Notes: a model not told the origin generated them from the sequence alone. Shown: positions 1 through 8,950, counted from the stretch's first letter. The stretch: 64,000 nt of DNA from Paractinoplanes maris (GCF_023544465.1 NZ_JALPVL010000002.1:558001-622000), one strand, 5' to 3'. Translations and numbers: made by a program.

Positions 1-112
1 CTTCGGCGACGAGCCGATCTCGGTCCGCAAGCTCACCGACTGGCTCGCCGGCCGGCCCGAGCTGATCGAGCTGAACGCCCACGTCCTTCAGAAGGCCCTG
101 GTCCAGGCATAG
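1..112 (+). CDS. C-terminal end of a probable SpsF-like cytidylyltransferase (partial)
   Basis: Only the last 36 codons are in the window, ending in TAG at 110-112. The readable tail contains RPELIELNAHVLQKAL. This resembles the tail of actinobacterial cytidylyltransferase-family (spore coat polysaccharide, SpsF-like) proteins as I remember them. The stop lies 2 nt before the GTG of the SpsG/PseG-like gene, so the two are surely one operon, and SpsF-SpsG pairs are common. The family assignment is an inference from a short tail plus context; another nucleotide-sugar enzyme is possible. Confidence 0.45.
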   Translation, partial: FGDEPISVRKLTDWLAGRPELIELNAHVLQKALVQA

Positions 113-114
113 CG

Positions 115-1128
115 GTGACGATCGTCGGTATTCGCTGCGACGCCGGTGCCCGCACCGGCGTCGGCCATCTCGTCCGGTGCGTCGCGCTGGCCGAGGAGCT
201 CGTCTCCCGCGGCGCCGAGGTGCGCTTCCTGAGCGACCTCGGCGGCGTGGACTGGGCCGAGTCCCAGCTCACCCAGCGTGGCCTGCCCTGGCTGCCGCCA
301 CCGGCGGACGAGGCCGGGCTGGTCGCCGCCGTCGATCGGCTCGGGCTCGACGCGCTGGTCATCGACTCGTACACCCTGCCGCCGCGGCAGTCGGCGGCGG
401 TCCGCGAGACCGGCCTGCCCGTGCTCGCGATCGTGGACGGTGACTTCCGGGGCCAGACGGCCGACATCTACGTCGACCAGAACCTCGACGCCGTGATCGA
501 CGCCGAGGGCGCGCTCGGCCTGGCCGGCCTCGACTACGCCCTGCTGCGCAGCTCGGTGCGCAGCCTCCGGCCGCCGGCCCCGCCGGTGCACACCTCATCG
601 CGTACGCCGAAGGTCGTGGCCTTCTTCGGCGGCACCGACGCCTATCGGGCCGCGCCCGCGATCGCTGTCCTGCTGGCCCAGACCGGGGCCCCGTTCGAGG
701 CGACGATCATCGGCGCCGATCAGAGCCTGCGCGACGAGTTGCACGCGGTCGTGCCGGCCGAGGGGCAGCGCTTCGAGATCATCCCGCCCACCGACGACCT
801 GCCCAAGCTGCTGGCCGAGGCCGACCTCGCGGTGAGCGCGAGCGGCACGTCGACCTGGGAGTTGCTCTGCCTCGGGCTGCCGGCCGCGCTGGTCTGGGTC
901 GTCGACAATCAGATTCTCGGGTACGACCGGACCGTCGCCCGCGGATACGGGGCCGGGCTGGGCCGGCTCGGGCACCTGGGCGCCGACGCCGTCGAGACGC
1001 TGGGCGGCCTGCTCACCGACGCGGCCGCCCGCACCGAGCTGGCCCGGCGGGCCTGGTCGGCGGTGGACGGCCGCGGGGTGGAACGGGTGGCCGACGCGCT
1101 GCTGGTCAGGGCTGCGTCACCTCGATGA
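115..1128 (+). CDS. SpsG/PseG-like nucleotide-sugar hydrolase or glycosyltransferase-fold protein
   Basis: The 337-residue protein begins with the motif TGVGHLVRC near residues 14-22. This is the GxGHxxR loop of the GT-B fold PseG/SpsG family, whose conserved His acts in UDP-sugar hydrolysis in PseG. A second glycine-rich region (FFGGTDAY, near residue 168) and a C-terminal SGTSTWELLCLGLP segment match the nucleotide-binding half of MurG/PseG-type folds. Members remove UDP from, or transfer, modified amino-sugars for surface glycans, flagellin or spore coats. The GTG start at 115 sits 2 nt after the previous stop. The 3' end overlaps the convergent quinone reductase gene by 23 bp. The exact substrate cannot be read from sequence. 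Confidence 0.7.
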   Translation: MTIVGIRCDAGARTGVGHLVRCVALAEELVSRGAEVRFLSDLGGVDWAESQLTQRGLPWLPPPADEAGLVAAVDRLGLDALVIDSYTLPPRQSAAVRETGLPVLAIVDGDFRGQTADIYVDQNLDAVIDAEGALGLAGLDYALLRSSVRSLRPPAPPVHTSSRTPKVVAFFGGTDAYRAAPAIAVLLAQTGAPFEATIIGADQSLRDELHAVVPAEGQRFEIIPPTDDLPKLLAEADLAVSASGTSTWELLCLGLPAALVWVVDNQILGYDRTVARGYGAGLGRLGHLGADAVETLGGLLTDAAARTELARRAWSAVDGRGVERVADALLVRAASPR

Positions 1129-2122
1129 CGACCTTGCCCACGACGTGCTGCTCGACGGCCTCGTGGGCCTCGGCGACCCGCTCGAACGAGAACCGGACGA
1201 TCGGCAGCCCGGCCTCCTCCCCGACCCGGAAGGCGCCGCTGTTCACGGCCTCGGCCACCGCGGCCACCGCGTTGTCCTTCTCCTGCTCCGAAGTCGTGTA
1301 GGTCAGCACGAAGTCGAGGCTGGCGTTCTTGAGCATCGCCTTGAAACTGGGCACCGAGAACTTGCCGCCGACGTAGATCGCGATGTTGCCGCCGGGCGCG
1401 ATCACGTCGAGATCCGTCCCCAGGTTGTCGGTGTTGACCTCGACGATGACGTGCGGGCCGGTCTCACTGAGCTCGCGCACCCGGGCGGTCACGTCCTCCT
1501 CGCGATAGTTGATCGCCGCGTCGGCGCCGGCGGCCGCGGTCAGGTCGGCCTTCTCCTTCGACGAGACGGTGGTCAGCACGGTCGCCCCGGCCCACTTGGC
1601 AAGCTGGATCGCGGCGTTGCCGACCGCGCCCGCGCCCCCGGCGACCAGCACCGTGCGGCCCTCCAGCGCGCCCGGCGCCAGCCGGTCGGGGCCGTCACTG
1701 GCCAGCGTGAGGCAGCGGTGCGCGGTGAGTGCCGGGATGCCGAGCGCGGCGCCGACCTCGAACGGGACGTCCTCGTTCATCCGCACCACCTGGCGGCGGG
1801 GAAGCACGACGTACTCCTGCGCGGTGCCGTTCTCCCGCGCGTAGGAGGCGTCCCACACCCAGACGTGGTCGCCCGGCTCCAGGCCGGTCACACCGTCGCC
1901 GACCGCGTCCACCACGCCGGACCCGTCCTGGTTGGGCACGCGCGGCGGCGCCACCCCGTCCGGCACCCCGCGGCCGGCCCGGGTGCCGGTGTCGGTCGGG
2001 TTGACCGCCGACAGGACGATCCGCACCCGCACCTCCCCCGGTCCGGCAGGCGGCAGATCACGTTCGACGATCCGCAGAACGGACGCGGGACCGGGCTCTT
2101 GGAAGACGGCTGCACGCATCAT
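1106..2122 (-). CDS. NADPH:quinone reductase-like MDR oxidoreductase
   Basis: This medium-chain dehydrogenase/reductase (about 338 residues) begins MMRAAVFQEPG and has the GroES-like N-terminal half (PGEVRVRI, NPTDTGTRAG). Its Rossmann half contains VAGGAGAVGNAAIQLAK, the AxxGxVG nucleotide-binding turn of zeta-crystallin-type quinone reductases. I see no cluster of zinc-binding Cys residues, so a zinc-independent NADPH:quinone or enone reductase is likely. The ATG at 2122 was chosen over a longer reading because a TAGGGT hexamer lies 7 nt upstream (2130-2135), which suggests a leaderless transcript. It converges on the SpsG-like gene with a 23-bp overlap. Substrate unknown. Confidence 0.8.
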   Translation of the reverse strand: MMRAAVFQEPGPASVLRIVERDLPPAGPGEVRVRIVLSAVNPTDTGTRAGRGVPDGVAPPRVPNQDGSGVVDAVGDGVTGLEPGDHVWVWDASYARENGTAQEYVVLPRRQVVRMNEDVPFEVGAALGIPALTAHRCLTLASDGPDRLAPGALEGRTVLVAGGAGAVGNAAIQLAKWAGATVLTTVSSKEKADLTAAAGADAAINYREEDVTARVRELSETGPHVIVEVNTDNLGTDLDVIAPGGNIAIYVGGKFSVPSFKAMLKNASLDFVLTYTTSEQEKDNAVAAVAEAVNSGAFRVGEEAGLPIVRFSFERVAEAHEAVEQHVVGKVVIEVTQP

Positions 2123-2129
2123 GCATCTC

Positions 2130-2135
2130 ACCCTA
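2130..2135 (-). promoter_or_regulatory. Candidate -10 of a leaderless promoter (quinone reductase)
   Basis: TAGGGT on the minus strand lies 7 nt before the ATG at 2122, with no Shine-Dalgarno between them. This is the usual actinobacterial leaderless layout. It is inferred from spacing only. Confidence 0.4.
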
Positions 2136-2256
2136 CGGCGCGGGCGTCCGCCCAGCTCCGACCAGGCTCGGCCCCTCGTCTGTGACACTTCCGCGAAGTA
2201 GCGAGGCACACAGTGCGGCCAGTCGGCTGACCGATCCCAGACAGCTTGATCAGGGC

Positions 2257-2262
2257 TAATGT
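2257..2262 (+). promoter_or_regulatory. Candidate -10 of a leaderless promoter (DHA2 MFS gene)
   Basis: TAATGT lies 6 nt before the ATG at 2269, and no Shine-Dalgarno is visible. A TTGATC about 10 bp further upstream is too close to be a normal -35. Confidence 0.45.
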
Positions 2263-2268
2263 CGCTGC

Positions 2269-3750
2269 ATGGACCTCACCACCGGTCAACCGGTGCGCTA
2301 CAGCACGGCCGCCGGCCGGTGGGTGCTGCTCGCCACCGTTCTGGGCACGAGCCTGGCCTTCATCGACTCCACGGTTGTCAACATCGCGCTGCCCGAGATC
2401 GGCCGTGACCTCGGGTCCGATGCCGCGGGTCTGCAGTGGACGGTCAACGGATACGCGCTCAGCCTGGCCTCGCTGGTCCTGCTCGGCGGCTCGCTGGGTG
2501 ACCGTTACGGGCGTAAGCGGATCTTCCTCGTCGGGGTGGCCTGGTTCGCGGCCGCCTCGCTGCTGTGCGGGCTGTCGCCCAACATCGAGACGCTGATCTT
2601 CGCCCGGATCCTCCAGGGCATCGGCGGCGCGCTGCTCACCCCGGGCGCGCTGGCCATCCTCGAGGCCTCGTTCACCCGGGAGGACCGGAGCAAGGCGATC
2701 GGCGCCTGGTCGGGGCTGGGCGGCATCGGGGGCGCGCTCGGCCCGTTCCTCGGCGGCTGGCTGGTCGACATCGGCGACTGGCGCTACATCTTCCTGATCA
2801 ACGTGCCGCTGGCCGCCGTGGTGCTCTGGGTCGGGGCCAAGCACGTGCCCGAGTCCCGGAATCCGGAGGCCGCCCGGCAGCTCGACTACGTCGGGGTGCT
2901 CACCGGAGCGGCCGGGCTGGCCGGTCTCACCTACGGCTTCACGGCCTGGCCGGTGCACGGGCCCGGCGATCCGGTGGTGCTCACCTCGCTCGCCGTCGGC
3001 ATCGGCGCCCTCGTCGCCTTTGTGCTGTGGGAGCGGAGCTCGGCGCACCCGATGCTGCCCGTCCGGATCTTCAGGAACAAGGCGTTCAGCGGGGCCAACC
3101 TGGTCACCTTCGTGGCCTACGCGGCCAACGGCGGCGTGTTCTTCCTCTTCGTGATCAACCTCCAGGTCGTCTCCGGCTACTCCCCGCTGGCCAGCGGCAT
3201 CGCCCTGCTGCCGACGACCGCGATCATGCTGGTGCTGTCGGCCCGCGCCGGCGCGCTCTCGCAGCGCATCGGCCCGCGCATCCCGATGACCGTGGGCCCG
3301 CTCATCTGTGCCGCCGCCCTGGTGCTGATGTCCCGCATCGGGCCGGACGCGAACTACTGGACCGAGGTGCTGCCCGCGGTGCTGGTCTTCGGGCTGGGGT
3401 TGTCGGCCCTGGTCGCGCCGCTGACCGCGACGGCCCTGGGTGCGCTCGAGGACTCGTACGCCGGCATCGCCTCCGGGGTCAACAATGCCGTCGCCCGGGC
3501 CGCCGGGCTGCTGGCGGTCGCCGTCCTGCCCCTGGCGGCCGGTCTGGGCAGCGGCAACCTGACCGACGCGGCCCAGCTGCACCCGGTCTATCGCAACACG
3601 ATGATGATCTGCTCGGCCCTGATGGTGCTGGGTGCCGTGCTGGCCTTCCTGCTGGTGCCCAACCGGCTCGAGTCGCACACGCCGGCTCGCACCTTCTGCG
3701 ACCCCTGCGCCCCGCCCGTGCAGCCCCAGACGCCCGAGCGGGTCGCTTGA
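2269..3750 (+). CDS. DHA2-family MFS multidrug exporter (EmrB/QacA type)
   Basis: The 493-residue protein has about 14 hydrophobic segments, the length and topology of DHA2 (14-TM) drug:H+ antiporters. It shows the motif-A loop LGGSLGDRYGRKRIF after TM2, motif D1-like TVVNIALPEIGRDL after TM1, and the motif-C region LTPGALAILEASF in TM5. Such pumps export antibiotics, dyes or biocides through the cytoplasmic membrane. The gene is divergent from the quinone reductase and converges on the LD-carboxypeptidase gene, with 1 nt between the two stop codons. No dedicated regulator is adjacent, and the substrate is unknown. The hydrophilic C-terminus after residue 465 is short and Pro-rich. Confidence 0.85.
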   Translation: MDLTTGQPVRYSTAAGRWVLLATVLGTSLAFIDSTVVNIALPEIGRDLGSDAAGLQWTVNGYALSLASLVLLGGSLGDRYGRKRIFLVGVAWFAAASLLCGLSPNIETLIFARILQGIGGALLTPGALAILEASFTREDRSKAIGAWSGLGGIGGALGPFLGGWLVDIGDWRYIFLINVPLAAVVLWVGAKHVPESRNPEAARQLDYVGVLTGAAGLAGLTYGFTAWPVHGPGDPVVLTSLAVGIGALVAFVLWERSSAHPMLPVRIFRNKAFSGANLVTFVAYAANGGVFFLFVINLQVVSGYSPLASGIALLPTTAIMLVLSARAGALSQRIGPRIPMTVGPLICAAALVLMSRIGPDANYWTEVLPAVLVFGLGLSALVAPLTATALGALEDSYAGIASGVNNAVARAAGLLAVAVLPLAAGLGSGNLTDAAQLHPVYRNTMMICSALMVLGAVLAFLLVPNRLESHTPARTFCDPCAPPVQPQTPERVA

Positions 3751-3751
3751 T

Positions 3752-4795
3752 CTAGAAGTGCGCGATGATCCGGCGACCGGGGCCGTCGACGGTCATCCGG
3801 CCGCCGTAAGGAAGGATCCACTGCGGGGTCGTGTGTCCGAAATCGATCCCGAAGACGGCCATCGCGCCCGGGTTGTAGGCGGCCAGCGCCTCGAGCACCG
3901 CCGCCTGCTGCTCGTCGCGAAAGCGGGCCCGATCGGCCGCTGACGGCCGGTGGCCGATATTGCTCGCCTTGGCCGTGGCGACCAGCACCGCCGGGAACTG
4001 CTCGAGCAGGCCGCGCTCGCCGGCGTTACGCAGCATGCGGAAGACCTCCTCGGCCGGCGGTAGCTCCTCCGAGGTCTCGAGCAGCAGGATCGAGCCGGCG
4101 TAACGCTCGGGCGGCAGGATCCACCGCGAGGCGGCCAGATTCCAGTGCCAGATCTCCAGGTTGCCGCCCCAGGTCGGCGCGGTGACGACCGTGCCGGGCT
4201 GGTGCCAGTGCCATCCCGGGCTGGGCACCGTGGGTCCGGACGTGGTCAGCGAGGCCGGATCCTCCCAGCTCACCTCCTCGTCGCTGAACTCCCTGACTTC
4301 CGCGACCGGGAAGTCGCCGGTCTGGAAGAGGGCGGCCCGCAGCGACGACAGGTGCTGGGGGTCGATGCCACCACCGCGCGCGAGATGCACCATTGTGGAG
4401 CCGCCGTGATAACCGGCCACACCGTGCATCCACAGCCAGTTGAGCAGGTTCGTGTTGTCCGAGTAGCCGAAGAACGGCTTGGGATCGGCCACGAACGGCG
4501 CCGGGTCGAGGTGCGGCAGCACGGTGATCTGGTCGTCGCCACCGATGGTCGCGAAGACCGCCCGGATCGACGGGTCGGCGTAGGCGGCCATCAGGTCGGC
4601 CGCGCGGTCGGCGGGCGACGAGCCGAGCTTGCGGGTGGTGGGGAACTCGACCGGCTCGAGCCCGAGCTCCTCGCGGATGCGGTGCAGGGCCTGATCGTGC
4701 TGGACCGGGAAGACGCCGGGGCCGGCCCACGAGGGCGAGACGATGGCGACACGGTCGCCGGGTTCTACCTTGGGAGGGGCATCCATGCCCTCCAT
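3752..4795 (-). CDS. S66 family LD-carboxypeptidase / MccF-like peptidase
   Basis: The 347-residue protein has the S66 layout: N-terminal PGDRVAIVSPSWAGPG, an ATIGGDD segment near residues 82-88, and the nucleophile elbow FFGYSDNTN with candidate catalytic Ser112. The C-terminal domain contains ILLLETSEE and should supply the Glu and His of the Ser-Glu-His triad. The family includes L,D-carboxypeptidases that trim muropeptide tetrapeptides during wall recycling and MccF proteins that cleave peptide-nucleotide antibiotics. Sequence alone does not separate the two; the FGYSDNT form is reminiscent of the MccF branch. It lies 7 nt downstream of the LuxR-type gene on the same strand, probably co-transcribed. 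An internal ATG at 4786 is an alternative start. Confidence 0.8.
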   Translation of the reverse strand: MEGMDAPPKVEPGDRVAIVSPSWAGPGVFPVQHDQALHRIREELGLEPVEFPTTRKLGSSPADRAADLMAAYADPSIRAVFATIGGDDQITVLPHLDPAPFVADPKPFFGYSDNTNLLNWLWMHGVAGYHGGSTMVHLARGGGIDPQHLSSLRAALFQTGDFPVAEVREFSDEEVSWEDPASLTTSGPTVPSPGWHWHQPGTVVTAPTWGGNLEIWHWNLAASRWILPPERYAGSILLLETSEELPPAEEVFRMLRNAGERGLLEQFPAVLVATAKASNIGHRPSAADRARFRDEQQAAVLEALAAYNPGAMAVFGIDFGHTTPQWILPYGGRMTVDGPGRRIIAHF

Positions 4796-4802
4796 TGCAC
4801 CG

Positions 4803-5426
4803 CTAGATCATCCCCGCACGAAGCGCATATGCCACAGCGTGGGATCGGTTGCGGAGCTTGAGCCGGTGGGTGACTCCATAGATGACGTTCTTCACGGTCC
4901 GCTCCGAATAACACAGCTTGCCGGCGATCTCGTTGGTGTCGAACCCGTCGGCCATCAGCCGCAACACGTCGATCTCGCGCGGGGTCAGGCCGGAGGCGTT
5001 CAGCCCGTTCGGGGTGAGTACGTCACGCTGCATCCGCTCGACGTGTTTGAGCAGCTCACCGACCAGATTAGGGGGCAGCACGCCACCCCCGGTGGCGGCC
5101 GCCTTCACGCTGTGGGCCAGGCGCTCGGCCGACACCGCACCACGCGGCAGGATGGCGACCACGCGGCACTCGACCGCGGTCAGCAAGTCACCCTCGTCGA
5201 TCTCGCCGATCACCAGCACAACCGGAGCGCCGGTTTCGGAACCGGCCCGGCGCAGCGTCGCCACCACCTCGGTGCTGAGCCGCTCCGCCGCTACGACCAG
5301 CACGTCCGCTTCCGCACGCTGGGCATTGCGCACTACGGTGAGGTCGCCGCGGAACTGGAGCAACGCGGCGAGGCCGGCGTGGCTGAGTGGGTCGGTCGCC
5401 TGCACGGCGACGCGGATCTGTTCCAT
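4803..5426 (-). CDS. LuxR/NarL-type regulator with a degenerate receiver domain
   Basis: The 207-residue protein has a C-terminal LuxR HTH (SGLTPREIDVLRLMADG through SERTVKNVIYGVTHRL, about residues 145-195), the DNA-binding module of NarL/FixJ regulators. The N-terminal 120 residues have receiver-like length and spacing, but the strand that should end in the phospho-acceptor Asp reads DVLVVAAER. The Asp is missing, so classical phosphorylation is unlikely. Control is probably by ligand, protein contact or abundance. No sensor kinase is adjacent. It is divergent from the SARP-LAL gene across 218 bp containing three 11-bp-spaced repeats, and is followed 7 nt later by the S66 peptidase gene. 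Confidence 0.8.
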   Translation of the reverse strand: MEQIRVAVQATDPLSHAGLAALLQFRGDLTVVRNAQRAEADVLVVAAERLSTEVVATLRRAGSETGAPVVLVIGEIDEGDLLTAVECRVVAILPRGAVSAERLAHSVKAAATGGGVLPPNLVGELLKHVERMQRDVLTPNGLNASGLTPREIDVLRLMADGFDTNEIAGKLCYSERTVKNVIYGVTHRLKLRNRSHAVAYALRAGMI

Positions 5427-5471
5427 GGCGGCCTCCCCATAAAGGTCAGGGAGGTCAGTCTGCGAAAAGCG

Positions 5472-5499
5472 CCTTCAGGGAACCTTCACGGAACCTTCA
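5472..5499. repeat. Three direct CCTTCA repeats at 11-bp period (SARP- or PHO-box-like)
   Basis: CCTTCA occurs at 5472-5477, 5483-5488 and 5494-5499, exactly one helical turn apart, between the divergent LuxR-type and SARP-LAL genes. Short direct repeats at 11-bp spacing are typical of operators for SARP/AfsR proteins and for actinobacterial PhoP boxes. Which protein binds, if any, is inference. Confidence 0.5.
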
Positions 5500-5644
5500 T
5501 CGCGGACGGAAAGCCGATGAACCAGTTGAGCAGAGACCGGCGGCCGCACGGAAGTCCGGCCGACCAGGAGTGCCCCTCCGTGCGCTTTGTGTTATCCGTT
5601 GGCACCTCACGGCGTCCCCATTGACAACCGACCCGGGAGGACAC

Positions 5645-8600
5645 GTGCCGAACGTCTTGCGCGTCAGTGTGCTCGGCCCGGTGCGGGCCTGGCTGGGCGG
5701 GACCGAGCTCGACCTGGGTCCGGCCCGGCAGCGCGCGGTGTTCGCGGTGCTCGCCGCGCACGCCGGCCGGGTGGTGGGGCGCGATGAGCTGATCACCGCC
5801 ATCTGGGGCGACTCGCCGCCGGCCACGGCGGTGGGCAGCGTCTACACGTACGTCTCGGGACTGCGCCGGGTGCTCGAGCCGGAGAATCTGAGCTCCGGCT
5901 CCGGCGGCTACCTGCTGCGCGCCGAGGCCGACGAGCTCGACTCGGTCCGCTTCCACCGGTTGCGCAGCGCCGCCGCCGACCTGCTGGCCGCGGGCGACGC
6001 GGCCGGTGCCATCGCCCGGCTGGACGAGGCCCTGGCGCTGTGGCACGGCGACGCGTACGCCACCCTGGCCGGCCCCTTCCTCGAACTCGACCGTCAGCGG
6101 CTGGCCGAGTTGCGGCTGGCCGCGGCCGAGCAGCGGGCCCGGCTGCGGCTGGAGGCCGGCGGTGACGACGGGCTGATCGCCGAGCTCACCGGTCTCGTCC
6201 GCGACCACCCGCTGCACGAACCCCTGCACGAGTTGCTGATGCGCGCTCTGCACCGGGCCGGCCGGCACGGCGAGGCCCTCGAGGTCTTCCGGACGGCTCG
6301 GCGCACCCTCGTCGCCGAGCTGGGCATCGAGCCGGGCCCGGCACTGCGCTCGTTGCACCGCCAGTTGCTCTCCGGCTCGGCCGAGCGCAGCGCCCCACGT
6401 CCGCTGCCCCACGCCCGGACGGTCGTGCCCACACCCATCGCCAAGGCGCTCCGGGACGGTCTCGGCGGCCGGTCCTGGGTCGGGCGGGTGGCCGAGATTG
6501 ATCATCTGCGTGGTCTGGTCCGCGCGGTCGCGGCGGGCCAGGGCGGAGCCGTCTGGATCTCCGGTGAGCCCGGCATCGGCAAGACCGAGCTGCTCACCCA
6601 CGCCTTCGCCGACGCGGCCCGATTCGGCTGCCGGGTGGCCTGGGGGGCCGCCGATCAGCTCGGCTCGCGCGTCCCTCTGCAGGTGTTGTCGCGGGCCCTC
6701 GGGCTCGAGACGGCGTCCCGGCGGCCGGAGGCCGAGCCGGCCGAGGACCAGATCGTGGCGGCGGTGCGGTCGGCCTGCACGACCGCCCCGCTGGTGCTCG
6801 TGGTCGACGACATGCAGTGGGCCGACAGCGCGACCGTCCGGGCCTGGGAACGGCTGTTGACCCTGGTCGAGAAGCTTCCGCTGCTGCTGGTCGCCGCGGC
6901 CCGGCCGGACGCGCACCAGGCCGATCTGCGCCGCCGCATCCGGGCCCGGCAGCAGATGCCGCTGGACCTCGGCCCGCTCACCGCGGCCGACCTCGACCGG
7001 TTGGTGACCGCCCTGGTCGGCGCCCCGCCCGGCCCCAACCTGCGGGAGGTGACCGCCCGTTCCGGCGGCAACCCGCTCTTCGCCCGCGAGCTGGTCGCGG
7101 CCCTGCGCCAGCGCGACGCCGTCGCGATCAGCGGCGGTCGCGCCGAGATCGGCCCGGACGTGACCGTGGAGCCACCGCAGACCCTGCTCGACGCGGTGCA
7201 CGCCGCGCTCGACGTGCTCTCCCCCGAGACCCGCGAGGTGCTGCGACTGGCCGCGCTGCTCGGCTCGGAGTTCTCGGTGAGCGAGGTCGTGGCGGTCACC
7301 GGACGGTCGGCCCTCGACCTGGTCGGCGCGCTCGAGGAGGCGCTGGCCGCGGCGGTGCTGGTCGACAGCGGGACCGACCTGGCGTTCCGGCACCCGTTCC
7401 TGCGTCAGGTGCTGGTCGCGAGCGTGCCGCCGGCGCTGCGCTCGGGCCTGCACCGGCACGCGGCCGAGGTGCTGGCGGCCGGGGGCAGCCCGCTCACCCG
7501 GGTCGCCGAGCAGCTCAACGCCTCGGCTCCGCTGTCCGACTCGTGGGTGCTCAACTGGCTGGTCACCCATCATGCGGCGGTGGTGCGCCGGGCGCCCCAG
7601 ATCGCCGGCGACCTGATCCGGCGCACGCTGGCCACCGATCTGCCCTCGGCTGAGGAACGAGCCGTCCTGCTGGTCGCCCTCGTCCGGCTCGAATACCGGC
7701 GCGGGCGGGCGCCGCTGCACCAGGCGGAGGAGGCGATGAGCCTGGCCACGGCGCCGGGCGACCGGGCCGAGATGCGCCAGTTGCTCGCCACCATGCGCCA
7801 CCGCCGGGGCGAGACCGCGGAGGCCGAGGCGATGCTGCACGACGCCGTCCACGACGATCGGGTGCCGTCGATCTGGCGCTCGCGGCACCGGGTGCTGCTG
7901 GCCAACTTCCGCCGCGGCGACCTCGAGGATCTCGACGCGGCCGAGCGGCGGGCCCGGGCCGTCCACCACGACGCGGTGGCGGCCGGCCAGCCGTACGAGA
8001 CCGCCTTCGCCCTGCAGACGATCTGGCTGACCAGCTCGATCCGGCGCGACCACGAGCGCGCACTGGAGCATGTGGACCGGGCGCTGAACGTGGTGCGTGG
8101 CCGCCCGGGGCTGGCCGGGACGTATTTCGACCTGCTCGACAACCGGCTGTTCTCGCTGCAGAACCTCGACCGGCTCGACGAGGCGCAGGAGACGCTGCGC
8201 ATCGCGGCCGACTTCGCCGCCGAAGAGCGCCTGCCGGCCGGGCTGCAGGTGGCGACCGCGGTGCAGGACTACTGGCTCGGCCGCTGGGACGAGGCCCTGG
8301 CCGAGGTCGGCGCGGTGACCGAGGACGGCCCGGGCATCACGTTCCACGGTCAGCGCGAGCCGGGCGCGGTGACCATGCTGCTGCACGGTGTCGCCGCGTT
8401 GATCGCGCTGCACCGCGACGCGCGCGACCTGGCCGCGGCCCACCTGGGCGCGGCCGACGCCGTGCCGGCCAGCGAGGCCGAGCGCGAGAACTGCGACTTC
8501 CTGCTGGTGGCGCGGGCACTCGCGGCCGAGCAGCGGGACCGGCCGGACGAGGCCCTCGAACTGCTCGAGCCGCTGCTGCATCCGGCATATGCCCCGATGA

Positions 8601-8950
8601 TGCTGCGCCACCAGTGGCTGCCCGACGTGCTCCGGCTGGCCCGCCGGCACGACCGTCCGGAGGTCGCCGAGCAGGCCGCCGCGATCTGCGCCACCGAGGC
8701 CGCCCGCGAGGTGCGGCCGGCCCGGGCCTACGCGGCGAATCTGCGCTGCCAGGCCCTGCTGCTCGCCGATCCGGCTCCGGCCCTGGCCGCGGCCGCCCAC
8801 TACCGCAAGGTCGGTCGCACCTTCGAGCTGGCCGGGGCGCTGGAGGACGCCGCCGTCCTCAGCGGCGAGCGGCCCGAGGAGGCCCGCCGCCTGTACGCCT
8901 CGATGTCGGCGCGCTGGGACGTCGCGCGCACATCGACTCCCGTGGTTTGA
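5645..8950 (+). CDS. SARP-LAL hybrid transcriptional regulator (OmpR-type HTH, BTAD, NB-ATPase, TPR)
   Basis: The protein of about 1101 residues starts at GTG 5645, chosen for the GGGAGG Shine-Dalgarno at 5635-5640; an upstream extension of 86 codons lacks any domain. Residues 1-95 form the winged-helix DNA-binding domain (LRVSVLGPVRAWL, then AVGSVYTYVSGLRRVLE). Residues 100-250 form the BTAD domain, ending near ELGIEPGPALRSLHRQLL. An AAA/STAND ATPase follows, with Walker A GEPGIGKTEL near 306-314 and Walker B LVLVVDDMQWAD near 384-395. The C-terminal half is helical TPR-like repeats. Such proteins activate neighbouring pathway operons by binding 11-bp-spaced direct repeats. It lies directly upstream of, and on the same strand as, the furanoside hydrolase/ABC locus, so it is the obvious candidate activator. 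That link is inferred from position. Confidence 0.85.
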   Translation: MPNVLRVSVLGPVRAWLGGTELDLGPARQRAVFAVLAAHAGRVVGRDELITAIWGDSPPATAVGSVYTYVSGLRRVLEPENLSSGSGGYLLRAEADELDSVRFHRLRSAAADLLAAGDAAGAIARLDEALALWHGDAYATLAGPFLELDRQRLAELRLAAAEQRARLRLEAGGDDGLIAELTGLVRDHPLHEPLHELLMRALHRAGRHGEALEVFRTARRTLVAELGIEPGPALRSLHRQLLSGSAERSAPRPLPHARTVVPTPIAKALRDGLGGRSWVGRVAEIDHLRGLVRAVAAGQGGAVWISGEPGIGKTELLTHAFADAARFGCRVAWGAADQLGSRVPLQVLSRALGLETASRRPEAEPAEDQIVAAVRSACTTAPLVLVVDDMQWADSATVRAWERLLTLVEKLPLLLVAAARPDAHQADLRRRIRARQQMPLDLGPLTAADLDRLVTALVGAPPGPNLREVTARSGGNPLFARELVAALRQRDAVAISGGRAEIGPDVTVEPPQTLLDAVHAALDVLSPETREVLRLAALLGSEFSVSEVVAVTGRSALDLVGALEEALAAAVLVDSGTDLAFRHPFLRQVLVASVPPALRSGLHRHAAEVLAAGGSPLTRVAEQLNASAPLSDSWVLNWLVTHHAAVVRRAPQIAGDLIRRTLATDLPSAEERAVLLVALVRLEYRRGRAPLHQAEEAMSLATAPGDRAEMRQLLATMRHRRGETAEAEAMLHDAVHDDRVPSIWRSRHRVLLANFRRGDLEDLDAAERRARAVHHDAVAAGQPYETAFALQTIWLTSSIRRDHERALEHVDRALNVVRGRPGLAGTYFDLLDNRLFSLQNLDRLDEAQETLRIAADFAAEERLPAGLQVATAVQDYWLGRWDEALAEVGAVTEDGPGITFHGQREPGAVTMLLHGVAALIALHRDARDLAAAHLGAADAVPASEAERENCDFLLVARALAAEQRDRPDEALELLEPLLHPAYAPMMLRHQWLPDVLRLARRHDRPEVAEQAAAICATEAAREVRPARAYAANLRCQALLLADPAPALAAAAHYRKVGRTFELAGALEDAAVLSGERPEEARRLYASMSARWDVARTSTPVV

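Noticed and set aside
2128..3678. A 516-codon minus-strand frame opposite the DHA2 transporter gene
   Set aside because: It is Gln/Arg/Gly/His-rich without motifs. The plus-strand 14-TM protein is convincing.
5486..8800. A 1104-codon open frame on the minus strand opposite the SARP-LAL gene
   Set aside because: Its translation is Gly/Arg/Gln/His-rich without domains, while the plus strand encodes a complete SARP-LAL protein. Long antisense frames are expected at this GC content.
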